Assembly (NCBI RefSeq): GCF_042926695.1
Contig: NZ_CP170642.1
Location: 186,001 to 250,000, forward strand
Source of the DNA: Lonepinella koalarum
GTDB taxonomy: Bacteria > Pseudomonadota > Gammaproteobacteria > Enterobacterales > Pasteurellaceae
DNA: 64,000 bases
Direction of reading: 5' to 3'
Positions 7,989-15,760 of the stretch are shown here, in pieces. The first letter of the stretch is position 1, and the number at the start of each line of letters is the position of its first letter. Both the position numbers and the translations under genes were made by a program. The notes beneath the pieces were generated by a model. The model was not told where the DNA came from and ran no database searches. It saw nothing but the letters and a program-made list of their open reading frames with translations.

Positions 7989-8810
7989 ATGGTAGAATGC
8001 ATCAATCGAGATGATGAACAGATTCGTTTTATTCAAATTACTGATCCACATCTATTTAAAGAAAAAACCGGCGAATTATTAGGCATTAATACTTATAACA
8101 GTTTTCGACAAGTGGTAAATGAAATTCAACAGTCGGAAACAGATTATCAATTTGTGTTAGCTACGGGTGATTTAGTACAAGACAGTAGTGAAGAGGGTTA
8201 TTTAAATTTCTGTCATATTATTCATCCATTGGGAAAACCCGTGTACTGGATTCCGGGCAATCATGATTTTCAGCCCGTTATGCGAAAGGTATTTGCTCAA
8301 CAATCTTATATTTATGCAGATAAGCATTTATTATTAGGGGATAAATGGCAGGTTTTATTATTGGATAGTCAGGTTTACGGTGTGCCACATGGCGAACTGA
8401 GCCAGTATCAATTAGACTGGTTAGATGAGAAATTGCAAGAATATCAAGAATATTATTCTTTAATTGTGTTGCATCATCATCTGCTTTCGACAAATTCCGT
8501 TTGGTTGGATCAGCATAATTTACGTAATGCACATGAATTATTGCATATTTTACAGAAATACGAAAATGTCAGGGGCATTTTGCATGGTCATATTCATCAA
8601 CAAGTGGATGCACAATGGAATGGCTATCAATTAATGTGTACACCGGCGACTGGCGTACAATTTAAACCGGATAATAATGTGTTTACATTGGATACCTTAC
8701 AACCGGCATGGCGAGAGATTAGTTTAATGCCAGATGGTACAATAGAAACCCAAGTTCATCGTATTCAACAAGCAAAATTTTTGCCGAATATGCATGAATT
8801 AGGCTATTAA
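7989..8810 (+). CDS. cpdA: 3',5'-cyclic-AMP phosphodiesterase
   Basis: 273 aa class III metallophosphoesterase that hydrolyses cAMP to AMP and so lowers CRP activity. Metal-binding motifs in order: TDPHL (D-x-H), ATGDLVQD (GD), PGNHDF (GNHD), 'VLHHHLL' and 'GHIHQQ' (GHxH). The length matches E. coli CpdA (Icc) and the H. influenzae homologue. The ATG at 7989 follows AAGGGGA. It sits downstream of nudF in an operon whose promoter carries a CRP-like site, consistent with feedback. In Pasteurellaceae cAMP-CRP drives competence, so this enzyme should dampen DNA uptake. Confidence 0.94.
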   Translation: MVECINRDDEQIRFIQITDPHLFKEKTGELLGINTYNSFRQVVNEIQQSETDYQFVLATGDLVQDSSEEGYLNFCHIIHPLGKPVYWIPGNHDFQPVMRKVFAQQSYIYADKHLLLGDKWQVLLLDSQVYGVPHGELSQYQLDWLDEKLQEYQEYYSLIVLHHHLLSTNSVWLDQHNLRNAHELLHILQKYENVRGILHGHIHQQVDAQWNGYQLMCTPATGVQFKPDNNVFTLDTLQPAWREISLMPDGTIETQVHRIQQAKFLPNMHELGY

Positions 8811-8914
8811 CGATTGCATTTCTGGCTGAAATCGCTACAATACTGTTTCCTTGTCATCGCTGAATTAGAGATCGGCGAATGATGTATGATTAACATTCTC
8901 TTTGGGAGTAAAAA

Positions 8915-9184
8915 ATGTCTCTAAGTGTAGAAAAAAAAGCGGAAATCGTGGCTGAATTCGGTCGTGATGCGAAAGATACTGGTTCATCAGAAGTGCAAAT
9001 TGCCTTATTAACTGCACAAATCAACCATTTACAAGCGCATTTTGCTGAACATAAAAAAGATCACCATGGTCGCCGTGGGTTATTAGGTATGGTTTCTCGT
9101 CGTCGTAAATTATTGGACTACTTAAAACGTACAGATTTAGCTAAATATCAAGATACTATCGCACGTTTAGGTTTACGTCGCTAA
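8915..9184 (+). CDS. rpsO: 30S ribosomal protein S15
   Basis: 89 aa, standard length. It is an early 16S rRNA binder: 'DTGSSEVQIALLTAQINHLQAHF' and 'HHGRRGLLGMVSRRRKLLDYL' are hallmark segments. The ATG follows TTTGGGAGT. It has its own upstream region and a clear terminator just after. Unlike E. coli, pnp is not its neighbour: pnp lies 22 kb away. Confidence 0.99.
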   Translation: MSLSVEKKAEIVAEFGRDAKDTGSSEVQIALLTAQINHLQAHFAEHKKDHHGRRGLLGMVSRRRKLLDYLKRTDLAKYQDTIARLGLRR

Positions 9185-9204
9185 TTTTTGGCTAAAGTGA
9201 TTTT

Positions 9205-9231
9205 AAAAGCATCCGAGTTGGGTGCTTTTTT
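9205..9231 (+). terminator. Terminator after rpsO
   Basis: AAAAGCATCC (9205-9214) and GGGTGCTTTT (9220-9229) form a 10-bp stem with one T-G pair and a 5-base loop, followed by T. Confidence 0.88.
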
Positions 9232-9240
9232 ATTGTTGGT

Positions 9241-9933
9241 TTATAATCGCAAGATTTCTTTTACAAACGGAATCGTCAATTTGCGTTGCGCTTGCAGGGA
9301 TGCTTTATCTAATTTTGCCACTGCCGTAAATAAGCTGTGCATATCTCTATCTAAACGTTTGATTAAGAAGTTTGCCGTTTCTTCTGGTAATTCGATGCCG
9401 AGTTGATGGGCGTTTTGTTGTAAGGCTTGAATCTTTTGTGTTTCATTTAAAGGATGGAGCTGATAGATTTCGCCCCAGCGTAAGCGTGATGCGAGATCGG
9501 GTAATTTCACGGGGAGTGAAGTCGGGGAGTGGTTGCTACTGATAAGTAAAAGTGCGGTGTTTTTTTCTTTGACTCGGTTAAACAAGTCAAAAATAGCGAG
9601 TTCCCAGTCGTGATTGCCAGTAACAGCTTGTAAATCGTCGAGGCAGATTACATCTTGTTGTTCTAGGTTATCTAAAACTGCGGTGGAAAAATAAGCATAT
9701 TTACTTAACGGTACATAAATACTATGCCGACTTTCTGAACTAATATAGTTCGTCACCGCTTTGAGTAAATGGCTTTTGCCACTGCCAGTGGTTCCCCAAA
9801 TATAAAAGAACGGCTGCTGTAATTGTTGGAAATTTTTGTGCAAGGAATTGAGTAACAACAGGTTATTGTCACCGTAAAAATTTTCTAAGGTTTCATCATC
9901 AAGATGATGTATAGGGAGAGAGAGTTGTTGCAC
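9241..9933 (-). CDS. hda: DnaA regulatory inactivator Hda
   Basis: 230 aa AAA+ protein. With the DNA-loaded beta clamp it stimulates ATP hydrolysis by DnaA and prevents re-initiation. The N-terminal 'MQQLSLPIHHLDD' contains the QLSLP clamp-binding motif. Walker A is 'GTTGSGKSHLL', Walker B 'VICLDDLQAV', and a sensor/arginine-finger region follows in 'LRWGEIYQLHPL'. The start codon is GTG. It lies 56 bases downstream of uraA on the same strand; in E. coli uraA-hda are also adjacent, so an upp-uraA-hda order is conserved. Confidence 0.94.
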   Translation of the reverse strand: MQQLSLPIHHLDDETLENFYGDNNLLLLNSLHKNFQQLQQPFFYIWGTTGSGKSHLLKAVTNYISSESRHSIYVPLSKYAYFSTAVLDNLEQQDVICLDDLQAVTGNHDWELAIFDLFNRVKEKNTALLLISSNHSPTSLPVKLPDLASRLRWGEIYQLHPLNETQKIQALQQNAHQLGIELPEETANFLIKRLDRDMHSLFTAVAKLDKASLQAQRKLTIPFVKEILRL

Positions 9934-9989
9934 TTAATATCCATTTTTAGCATAGTGGGCGTATGGAATACGCCCAATACATAATACGT

Positions 9990-11228
9990 TTAATCGGCTA
10001 CTTTATTTTCTGCCTTTGGCAAAACCAAGTTAAGAATAATAGCGACAATAGCACATAAGCTGATACCTTTTACTGAAAGTTCGCCGACATTCACAAACAT
10101 GCCACCGATACCAAAGCTCATCACCACTGAAATAATACATAAATTACGTGCTTCTGTCACATCAACTTTGGCACGAATTAAGGTACTCATTCCTACTACT
10201 GCGATAGAGCCGAATACCAGCATCATAATCCCCCCCATTACAATGGTTGGAATGGTGGAAAGAAATGCCCCTACTTTACCACAGAATGAAATAGCGATAG
10301 CCCAAACTGCCGCCCAAGTCATTATATTAGGGTTAAAGTTGCGAGTTAACATAACGGCACCGGTCACTTCTGCATAGGTCGTATTCGGTGGTCCGCCTAA
10401 TAATGAAGCAGCTGATGTGGCAATACCATCACCTAATAAAGTGCGGTGTAAACCGGGTTGTTTTAGAAAATCTTTACCTGTAACAGAGCTGATTGCCATA
10501 ATCCCCCCTACATGTTCAACGGCAGGTGCAATGGCAATTGGCAGTAAGTATAAAATGGCTTCCAGTTTAAATTCCGGTGTGGTGATTTCAGGCAGGCTGA
10601 ACCACGCGGCATCAAGCACTGGTTGGAAATTAATTAAGCCTAAACAAAGGGATAAAATATAACCCACAGCGATACCGAACATAATCGGAATAAGTTTCAT
10701 CAAACCTTTAGAAAAGACAGCGACACAGAGTGTGGTGATTAAGGTCACTAAGGAAACGAGTATCGATAAGTCGTATTCATAGGCTTGCACCGTCCCTTGT
10801 TTACCCACCGCCATATCTACGGCAGTTGGGGCTAAACCCATACCGATAATGATGATCACAGGACCCACTACCACCGGTGGGAAAAGGCGTTCTAAGATCG
10901 CCGCACCACGTAATTTTACTAGGGTACTCAATAAGATATAAACTAAACCAGTACAAGCCAAGCCCCCCATGGTCACGGCAATACCCCAAGTTTGTACACC
11001 ATATTGAATTGGCGCGATAAAGGCAAAGGAAGAGGCGAGGAATATGGGGACTTGTTTACCTGTGCAGAGTTGGAATAATAAGGTTCCCAGTCCTGCGGTT
11101 AATAGAGCAGTATTCGCATTTAAACCGGTGATTAATGGCACCAGAACCAAGGCGCCAAAGGCGACGAATAACATTTGTAAGCCAACAAAGGCTTGTTTGG
11201 TTTTATTTTGAATTTCAGGTGTTGTCAT
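9990..11228 (-). CDS. uraA: Uracil permease
   Basis: 412 aa inner-membrane uracil:proton symporter of the NCS2 family. It has about 14 hydrophobic helices, with conserved segments 'FLASSFAFIAPIQYG' and 'EHVGGIMAISSVTGKDF' (the glutamate that binds uracil) and 'GGPPNTTYAEVTGAVMLT'. It lies downstream of upp in the same orientation, separated by 176 bases with hairpins. The product supplies uracil to Upp. A C7 run (10230-10236) lies in the coding region, with no sign of frameshift. Confidence 0.96.
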   Translation of the reverse strand: MTTPEIQNKTKQAFVGLQMLFVAFGALVLVPLITGLNANTALLTAGLGTLLFQLCTGKQVPIFLASSFAFIAPIQYGVQTWGIAVTMGGLACTGLVYILLSTLVKLRGAAILERLFPPVVVGPVIIIIGMGLAPTAVDMAVGKQGTVQAYEYDLSILVSLVTLITTLCVAVFSKGLMKLIPIMFGIAVGYILSLCLGLINFQPVLDAAWFSLPEITTPEFKLEAILYLLPIAIAPAVEHVGGIMAISSVTGKDFLKQPGLHRTLLGDGIATSAASLLGGPPNTTYAEVTGAVMLTRNFNPNIMTWAAVWAIAISFCGKVGAFLSTIPTIVMGGIMMLVFGSIAVVGMSTLIRAKVDVTEARNLCIISVVMSFGIGGMFVNVGELSVKGISLCAIVAIILNLVLPKAENKVAD

Positions 11229-11294
11229 AGTTTTTTACTTTAAAGTGCGGTGTAAAATTCACTGATTTACTCACAATCCTTTTAAGGGATTGTT

Positions 11295-11330
11295 CGGGGC
11301 GTTGCCCCGCTTGCAAATAATGATTTGCAA
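11295..11330. repeat. Two adjacent hairpins between upp and uraA
   Basis: CGGGGC (11295-11300) pairs with GCCCCG (11304-11309), and TTGCAAAT (11311-11318) pairs with ATTTGCAA (11323-11330). Both stems are perfect. They lie in the uraA leader on the minus-strand transcript. Confidence 0.55.
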
Positions 11331-11373
11331 CGTTGAAAATTTTTCAGCATTTTTGCACCGCGGTTGCAGAAAA

Positions 11374-11399
11374 ATGCCTTTGATAAAAATCAAAGGCAT
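11374..11399 (-). terminator. Terminator or attenuator between upp and uraA
   Basis: ATGCCTTTGAT (11374-11384) and ATCAAAGGCAT (11389-11399) form a perfect 11-bp stem with a 4-base loop. On the minus strand it is followed by TTTT. It lies 5 bases after the upp stop. Confidence 0.8.
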
Positions 11400-11404
11400 C
11401 GGAA

Positions 11405-12031
11405 TTATTTGGTTCCAAAAATCTTATCACCCGCATCACCTAAGCCGGGGATAATATAACCATGTTCATTTAAATGGTCGTCAATGGATGCTGTGTATAA
11501 TTCAATATCTGGATGCGCGTTTTCTAATGCTTTAAGTCCTTCTGGCGCCGCCACTAACACGAGTACTTTAATTTGTTTACAGCCTTTTTGTTTTAATAAA
11601 TCAATGGTAGCAATCATAGAACCACCGGTTGCTAACATAGGATCAACCACAATGGCTAAACGTTCCGCTAAATCACTAGCCAGTTTTTGGAAATATGGGA
11701 CGGGTTCTAAGGTTTCTTCATTACGATACATGCCTACTACGCTAATTCTAGCACTTGGGATATGTTCTAACACGCCATCCATCATGCCTAAACCAGCTCG
11801 TAAAATCGGCACCACGGTGACTTTTTTGCCCTTAATTCTATCTACATTCACTGGACCGCACCAACCATCAATGGTGACATTTTCAACTTCTAAATCGGCG
11901 GTCGCTTCATAGGTCAATAAGCTACCTACTTCAGTAGCTAATTCACGAAAGTGCTTAGTGCTAATATCTGCCATACGCATTAAGCCTAATTTGTGTTTGA
12001 CTAAAGGGTGTTTTACTTCGACGATTTTCAT
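11405..12031 (-). CDS. upp: Uracil phosphoribosyltransferase
   Basis: 208 aa, typical length. Converts uracil and PRPP to UMP in pyrimidine salvage. The PRPP-binding loop is 'IVVDPMLATGGSMIATIDLL', and the C-terminal uracil-binding loop is 'GYIIPGLGDAGDKIFGTK'. N-terminal 'VEVKHPLVKHKLGLMR' is diagnostic. It is first of the upp-uraA(-hda) run on the minus strand, divergent from cpxR. A terminator-like hairpin directly after the stop probably lowers or regulates uraA expression. Confidence 0.98.
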   Translation of the reverse strand: MKIVEVKHPLVKHKLGLMRMADISTKHFRELATEVGSLLTYEATADLEVENVTIDGWCGPVNVDRIKGKKVTVVPILRAGLGMMDGVLEHIPSARISVVGMYRNEETLEPVPYFQKLASDLAERLAIVVDPMLATGGSMIATIDLLKQKGCKQIKVLVLVAAPEGLKALENAHPDIELYTASIDDHLNEHGYIIPGLGDAGDKIFGTK

Positions 12032-12195
12032 AGGTGATCCTTAGTTAAAATTTGCGAGATAATTTGCAATAGATAAATCTCGTGGATTTTAAAATATTTT
12101 GCGTCACATTAACAGTGGAATTTTTATTTTATGTTTCTTTTTTCAGCAAAAATAGATTAGAATGATTTGCAATGGAATAATTTGGAGATAACACA

Positions 12196-12945
12196 ATGAG
12201 TTTATTGTTAGTAGATGATGATCAATATATTCGTTCATTATTAGTGGACCTGCTATCCTTGGAAGGATTTCGTGTGGATGAAGCGGAAAATGGCAAGGTA
12301 GCGTTGGAAAAATTAGCGGAAAATAATTATCGACTTATTTTATTAGATATTATGATGCCTGTTATGGATGGCATTACTACTTTAAAAGAGATTCGCAAGC
12401 ATTATAATACACCGGTATTGATGCTCACTGCCCGAGGTGATGATTTAGATCGTATTCAAGGGTTAGAGTTAGGGGCGGATGATTATTTAGCTAAGCCTTT
12501 TAATGATCTCGAATTAATTGCTAGGATTAAAGCGATTTTACGCCGCACAGATGCAAATGTCGCGCGGAGTGCACAAAACATCATTAATTTTGAAGGGTTG
12601 ATTTTAAATACTGCAACCAAACAAGCAAGTTATAAAGGCAATTCGTTGGGATTAACCGTGACTGAATTTGGATGCTTGGAGTTGATTATTTCACGAGTTA
12701 ATTTAGCGGTTTCTAAAGATGATTTAAGCCTAAAAGTATTAGGTAAAACGCTCTCTCCGTTTGATAGATCGATTGATGTGCATATGTCAAATTTACGTAA
12801 AAAGTTACCCCCAAGAGAAAATAATGACGCATGGTTTAAAACGCTGCGTGGGCGAGGTTATGTTATGATTTCCGATGAATACTGTTGCCATCATATTGAG
12901 CAGGGTGAAGACGCTGATCAAAAGGAGAAATGCGGGGGGGGGTAA
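12196..12945 (+). CDS. cpxR: Response regulator CpxR
   Basis: OmpR/PhoB-type DNA-binding regulator for envelope stress. The receiver domain has the acidic pocket 'LLVDDD', phospho-acceptor Asp51 in 'LILLDIMMP', Thr78 and Lys100; the winged-helix domain ends 'WFKTLRGRGYVMIS', as in E. coli CpxR. After that the frame continues for about 22 unusual residues (DEYCCHH...KCGGG) instead of ending. The last three codons before the stop are a run of nine G (12934-12942), so the C-terminus depends on tract length. It is first of the cpxRA operon. The start ATG follows TTTGGAGA. The regulator is intact; the tail is odd. Confidence 0.93.
   Translation: MSLLLVDDDQYIRSLLVDLLSLEGFRVDEAENGKVALEKLAENNYRLILLDIMMPVMDGITTLKEIRKHYNTPVLMLTARGDDLDRIQGLELGADDYLAKPFNDLELIARIKAILRRTDANVARSAQNIINFEGLILNTATKQASYKGNSLGLTVTEFGCLELIISRVNLAVSKDDLSLKVLGKTLSPFDRSIDVHMSNLRKKLPPRENNDAWFKTLRGRGYVMISDEYCCHHIEQGEDADQKEKCGGG
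12934..12942 (+). repeat. Run of nine G at the cpxR-cpxA junction
   Basis: A homopolymer G9 encodes the last three glycines of CpxR. With 8 G the CpxR frame would run on to the TAA at 13001-13003, past the cpxA start. With 9 it stops at 12943-12945 and with 10 at the TGA at 12951-12953. A ribosome site (AAAGGAG) and ATG (12930) directly precede the tract in another frame. Confidence 0.9.
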
Positions 12946-12986
12946 TTATATGATTTATAAAGAAAATTTTGAAGAATGGGGTGACA

Positions 12987-14369
12987 GTGAAAGTTACTAT
13001 TAATTTTCTTTCAGCTAAAATTTTTGCATTGTTTTGGTGTATTTTTGGTTTATTATTATTGGTAGCCTATTTTATCCCTCAATTAGATACACGTTTGTAT
13101 GTGGATTTAACATCTAAAGAAATAAATAAGTATCATCAGGATATTGTTAGCGCGGTGAGAACCCAGCAATTTTCTCGTTTATTAGTAACCCCGGAACCCC
13201 TTATTGAAGAAAAGTTGAATTTCACACGCCCCGTATTAGTCGATAATGAAAGAAATATTATTGGGGCGAAAAAGAATGAAATTGTCTATATTCAAGATTT
13301 TATACATCACTCTCATGACGTGTTACGACCACAGTCTAGAACTTTTTATAATCTCTTAATAGCCGGGCCTTTTAGCATACATTTAGTTGATGAAGATAAA
13401 CAATTTGCCTACTTTGTTTATTTTATTACCAATGTGGATCCACAAAGGGCGATTGTCAATTATACTTTTGATCATCCCTTGTTTTTAATTATGCTCTTAA
13501 TGTTGATTTCTACGCCTATTTTAGCGTGGTTAGCTTATAGTTTAACTCAGCCTATTCGACGTTTACAACGGGCAGCAAATGCCGTGGCATTAGGTGATTT
13601 TAGGGTTAATAAAGAGTTAGAGACGATTGGTGTAGTTGAACTTCGCCAAGTAGGAAAAAGTTTCAACCAGATGGCACAATCCTTAGCTGATATTATTAAT
13701 ACACGACAGTATATGATGTCAGTAGTATCACATGAATTACGTACACCATTAACACGTTTGCAATTAGCGCTAGGATTAATTCGGCGAAAAATGGGGGATA
13801 GTAAGGAATTACAACGGATAGAAATGGAAACTAACCGTTTAAATCAAATGATGAATGATTTGTTGTTAGTTTCAGCTACACAAGTAGAAAATAGCCTATA
13901 TCGAAAATGTATTTCTCTGTTACAGATTTACCAAAATGTATTAAATGATGCTATTTTTGAAGCCAAAGAATTGCATATTGAGATGCATATTAAGCAGCAA
14001 ATTAAATCACCAGAAAAATGTTTTATCTACGGTAATTTAGAAGGTTTATCGAGGGCATTAGAAAATGTCATTAGAAATGCATTGAAATATACTAAATCAA
14101 TGATAGAAGTGAGTTTTCTATTACGCAATAATCAAGTATTCATTATGATTGACGATAATGGTCAAGGATTGCCGGAGGCTGAGTATAAACATATTTTTAA
14201 CCCTTTTTATCGTGTTGATGAAGAACGTACCCAGATAAAACAAGGGGCGGGCTTGGGATTAACTATTGTGTATAGTACAGTAAAGTCACATCAAGGCGAA
14301 GTTTGGGCGGAGAAAAGCCACTTAGGTGGGTTACGTATTGTCATAAAATTGCCACTTTGGCAGGATTAA
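12987..14369 (+). CDS. cpxA: Sensor histidine kinase CpxA
   Basis: 460 aa from the GTG at 12987, which follows AATGGGGTGA; a TTG at 12969 is an alternative start. There is no ATG start in this frame near the beginning. Layout: N-terminal membrane helix (ALFWCIFGLLLLVAYF), periplasmic sensor domain, second helix (LFLIMLLMLISTPILAWLAY), HAMP domain, H-box 'VSHELRTPLTRLQ', N-box 'ALENVIRNALKYT', and G-boxes 'DDNGQGLP' and 'GAGLGLTIV'. It phosphorylates CpxR in response to envelope misfolding. A TGA in frame at 12951-12953 prevents direct fusion to the upstream mini-frame at 12930. Translation may depend on coupling to cpxR. Confidence 0.92.
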   Translation: MKVTINFLSAKIFALFWCIFGLLLLVAYFIPQLDTRLYVDLTSKEINKYHQDIVSAVRTQQFSRLLVTPEPLIEEKLNFTRPVLVDNERNIIGAKKNEIVYIQDFIHHSHDVLRPQSRTFYNLLIAGPFSIHLVDEDKQFAYFVYFITNVDPQRAIVNYTFDHPLFLIMLLMLISTPILAWLAYSLTQPIRRLQRAANAVALGDFRVNKELETIGVVELRQVGKSFNQMAQSLADIINTRQYMMSVVSHELRTPLTRLQLALGLIRRKMGDSKELQRIEMETNRLNQMMNDLLLVSATQVENSLYRKCISLLQIYQNVLNDAIFEAKELHIEMHIKQQIKSPEKCFIYGNLEGLSRALENVIRNALKYTKSMIEVSFLLRNNQVFIMIDDNGQGLPEAEYKHIFNPFYRVDEERTQIKQGAGLGLTIVYSTVKSHQGEVWAEKSHLGGLRIVIKLPLWQD

Positions 14370-14382
14370 TTCATTCAAATAA

Positions 14383-14402
14383 TCCCCACTGATTGGTGGG
14401 GA
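14383..14402. terminator. Hairpin between cpxA and the convergent MFS gene
   Basis: TCCCCAC (14383-14389) and GTGGGGA (14396-14402) form a 7-bp stem with a 6-base loop. T runs are weak on both sides, so this is only a probable bidirectional terminator. Confidence 0.5.
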
Positions 14403-14411
14403 GCATCAGTA

Positions 14412-15734
14412 TTAAACCGCTTGAATTTTGGTTGGTCGTTTTAAAAAGTATAAGGCAATCACTGCGATTAATAATACAAAGCCAACTGCAATATATAAAC
14501 TTTGTTTTTGCCAGCCGAAATCTAATAGTGAACCCGCAATAGTTGGTGCCAAGATGGAGCCGATACGCCCTATACCGATGGACCAACCCACTCCAGTGCT
14601 ACGAATATCGGCGGCATAGATATTGGGATTTAAAGTATATAATCCGCTAATACAACCATTCATCAATGCCCCAACTAATACACCAAATACCATGGCTAAC
14701 CATAGAATAGAAGACGAGAAAATAAAGATGATAATTGCACAAGAAGATAGCACAGTAAATAACATCAATACGTGGCGCGCAGACCAACGGCTAGCCAGTA
14801 AACCATAACATAAGGATCCAACGGTACCTCCAATAGAAATCATCATGCCGACCACAATACTGGCATTTTCACTCATGCCAGCATCTTTTAATAATGCTGG
14901 TGTCCATGAACTGACGAAATAGAAACTGAACATAATAGCGAAGAACGCTGTCCAAATAAGCAAGGTCGAACGTAAGTATTGTGCGCTAAATAATGGCGAA
15001 ATTGGTAATTTTTTGACCGCACTTAAACCCTGATCATGGCTTATTTTTTCAGGTAATGTCCAGTCTTTGCCTAGCCCCATTTTTTGAGTAATTTTATTGA
15101 GCTGTTTTTGTGCATTGAATGGCTGTTTGTTTAACAGAAAATCAATGGATTCCGGTAACCAAGCGAACAAAATAATAAAGCATAAACCTGTTAAGCCTGC
15201 ACCGGCTAGATAGACCGCACGCCAGCCGTAAACATCTTGTAATGCAACAGCAAAGAAACCACCTAACACAGCGCCTACCCCAAAGCCAGCCGCATAAACG
15301 CTAATCGCAAAGCTGCGCCATTTACGGGACGAATATTCACTGGTCAGGACGTTGGTTCCCACCAGAATGCCCCCAACCCCAAGACCGGTAAGTAAACGCC
15401 AGCCAAATAAAGTTTCGTGATGTTCAATAAAGGCGGAACCAAACATCCCTAAAGCGGATAATGCAATGGCAATCAGCAAGAGGGGACGACGCCCAATTTT
15501 ATCGGCAAGGGGCGCTAGAAATAAGGAACCCGCGGTCATCCCGATAAGCCCAGCACTCAACAGATAGCCAAGCTGTACACCTGTTAGGGCAAATTCAGCC
15601 TTGATGGAGGATGCAGTGAAAGCAAGGGCTAATACATCAAAACCATCTAATAGATTCATAATAGCAGCCATTGCGACAATCGCCCACTGATAGCCCGACA
15701 TCGGACTGATGTCGATCTTTTCTCTTAAATTCAT
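14412..15734 (-). CDS. MFS transporter, aromatic acid:H+ symporter type
   Basis: 440 aa with 12 predicted membrane helices. 'MAAIMNLLDGFDVLALAFTASSI' near the N-terminus and 'APLADKIGRRPLLLIA' (the MFS loop 2-3 signature D-x-x-G-R-R) are typical of the AAHS subfamily (PcaK, BenK, MhpT), which carry benzoate, protocatechuate, gallate and similar acids. The true substrate is not determined by sequence; no catabolic genes for aromatic acids are adjacent. It follows plsB by 26 bases on the same strand and may be co-transcribed with it. The end of the gene converges with cpxA. Confidence 0.82.
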   Translation of the reverse strand: MNLREKIDISPMSGYQWAIVAMAAIMNLLDGFDVLALAFTASSIKAEFALTGVQLGYLLSAGLIGMTAGSLFLAPLADKIGRRPLLLIAIALSALGMFGSAFIEHHETLFGWRLLTGLGVGGILVGTNVLTSEYSSRKWRSFAISVYAAGFGVGAVLGGFFAVALQDVYGWRAVYLAGAGLTGLCFIILFAWLPESIDFLLNKQPFNAQKQLNKITQKMGLGKDWTLPEKISHDQGLSAVKKLPISPLFSAQYLRSTLLIWTAFFAIMFSFYFVSSWTPALLKDAGMSENASIVVGMMISIGGTVGSLCYGLLASRWSARHVLMLFTVLSSCAIIIFIFSSSILWLAMVFGVLVGALMNGCISGLYTLNPNIYAADIRSTGVGWSIGIGRIGSILAPTIAGSLLDFGWQKQSLYIAVGFVLLIAVIALYFLKRPTKIQAV

Positions 15735-15760
15735 AAAGGTTCCTTAGGTTGTAAAAAATA

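Noticed and set aside
10230..10236. Run of seven C in uraA as a phase-variation tract
   Set aside because: It lies late in a housekeeping transporter gene with an intact frame and no surface role, so chance is more likely.
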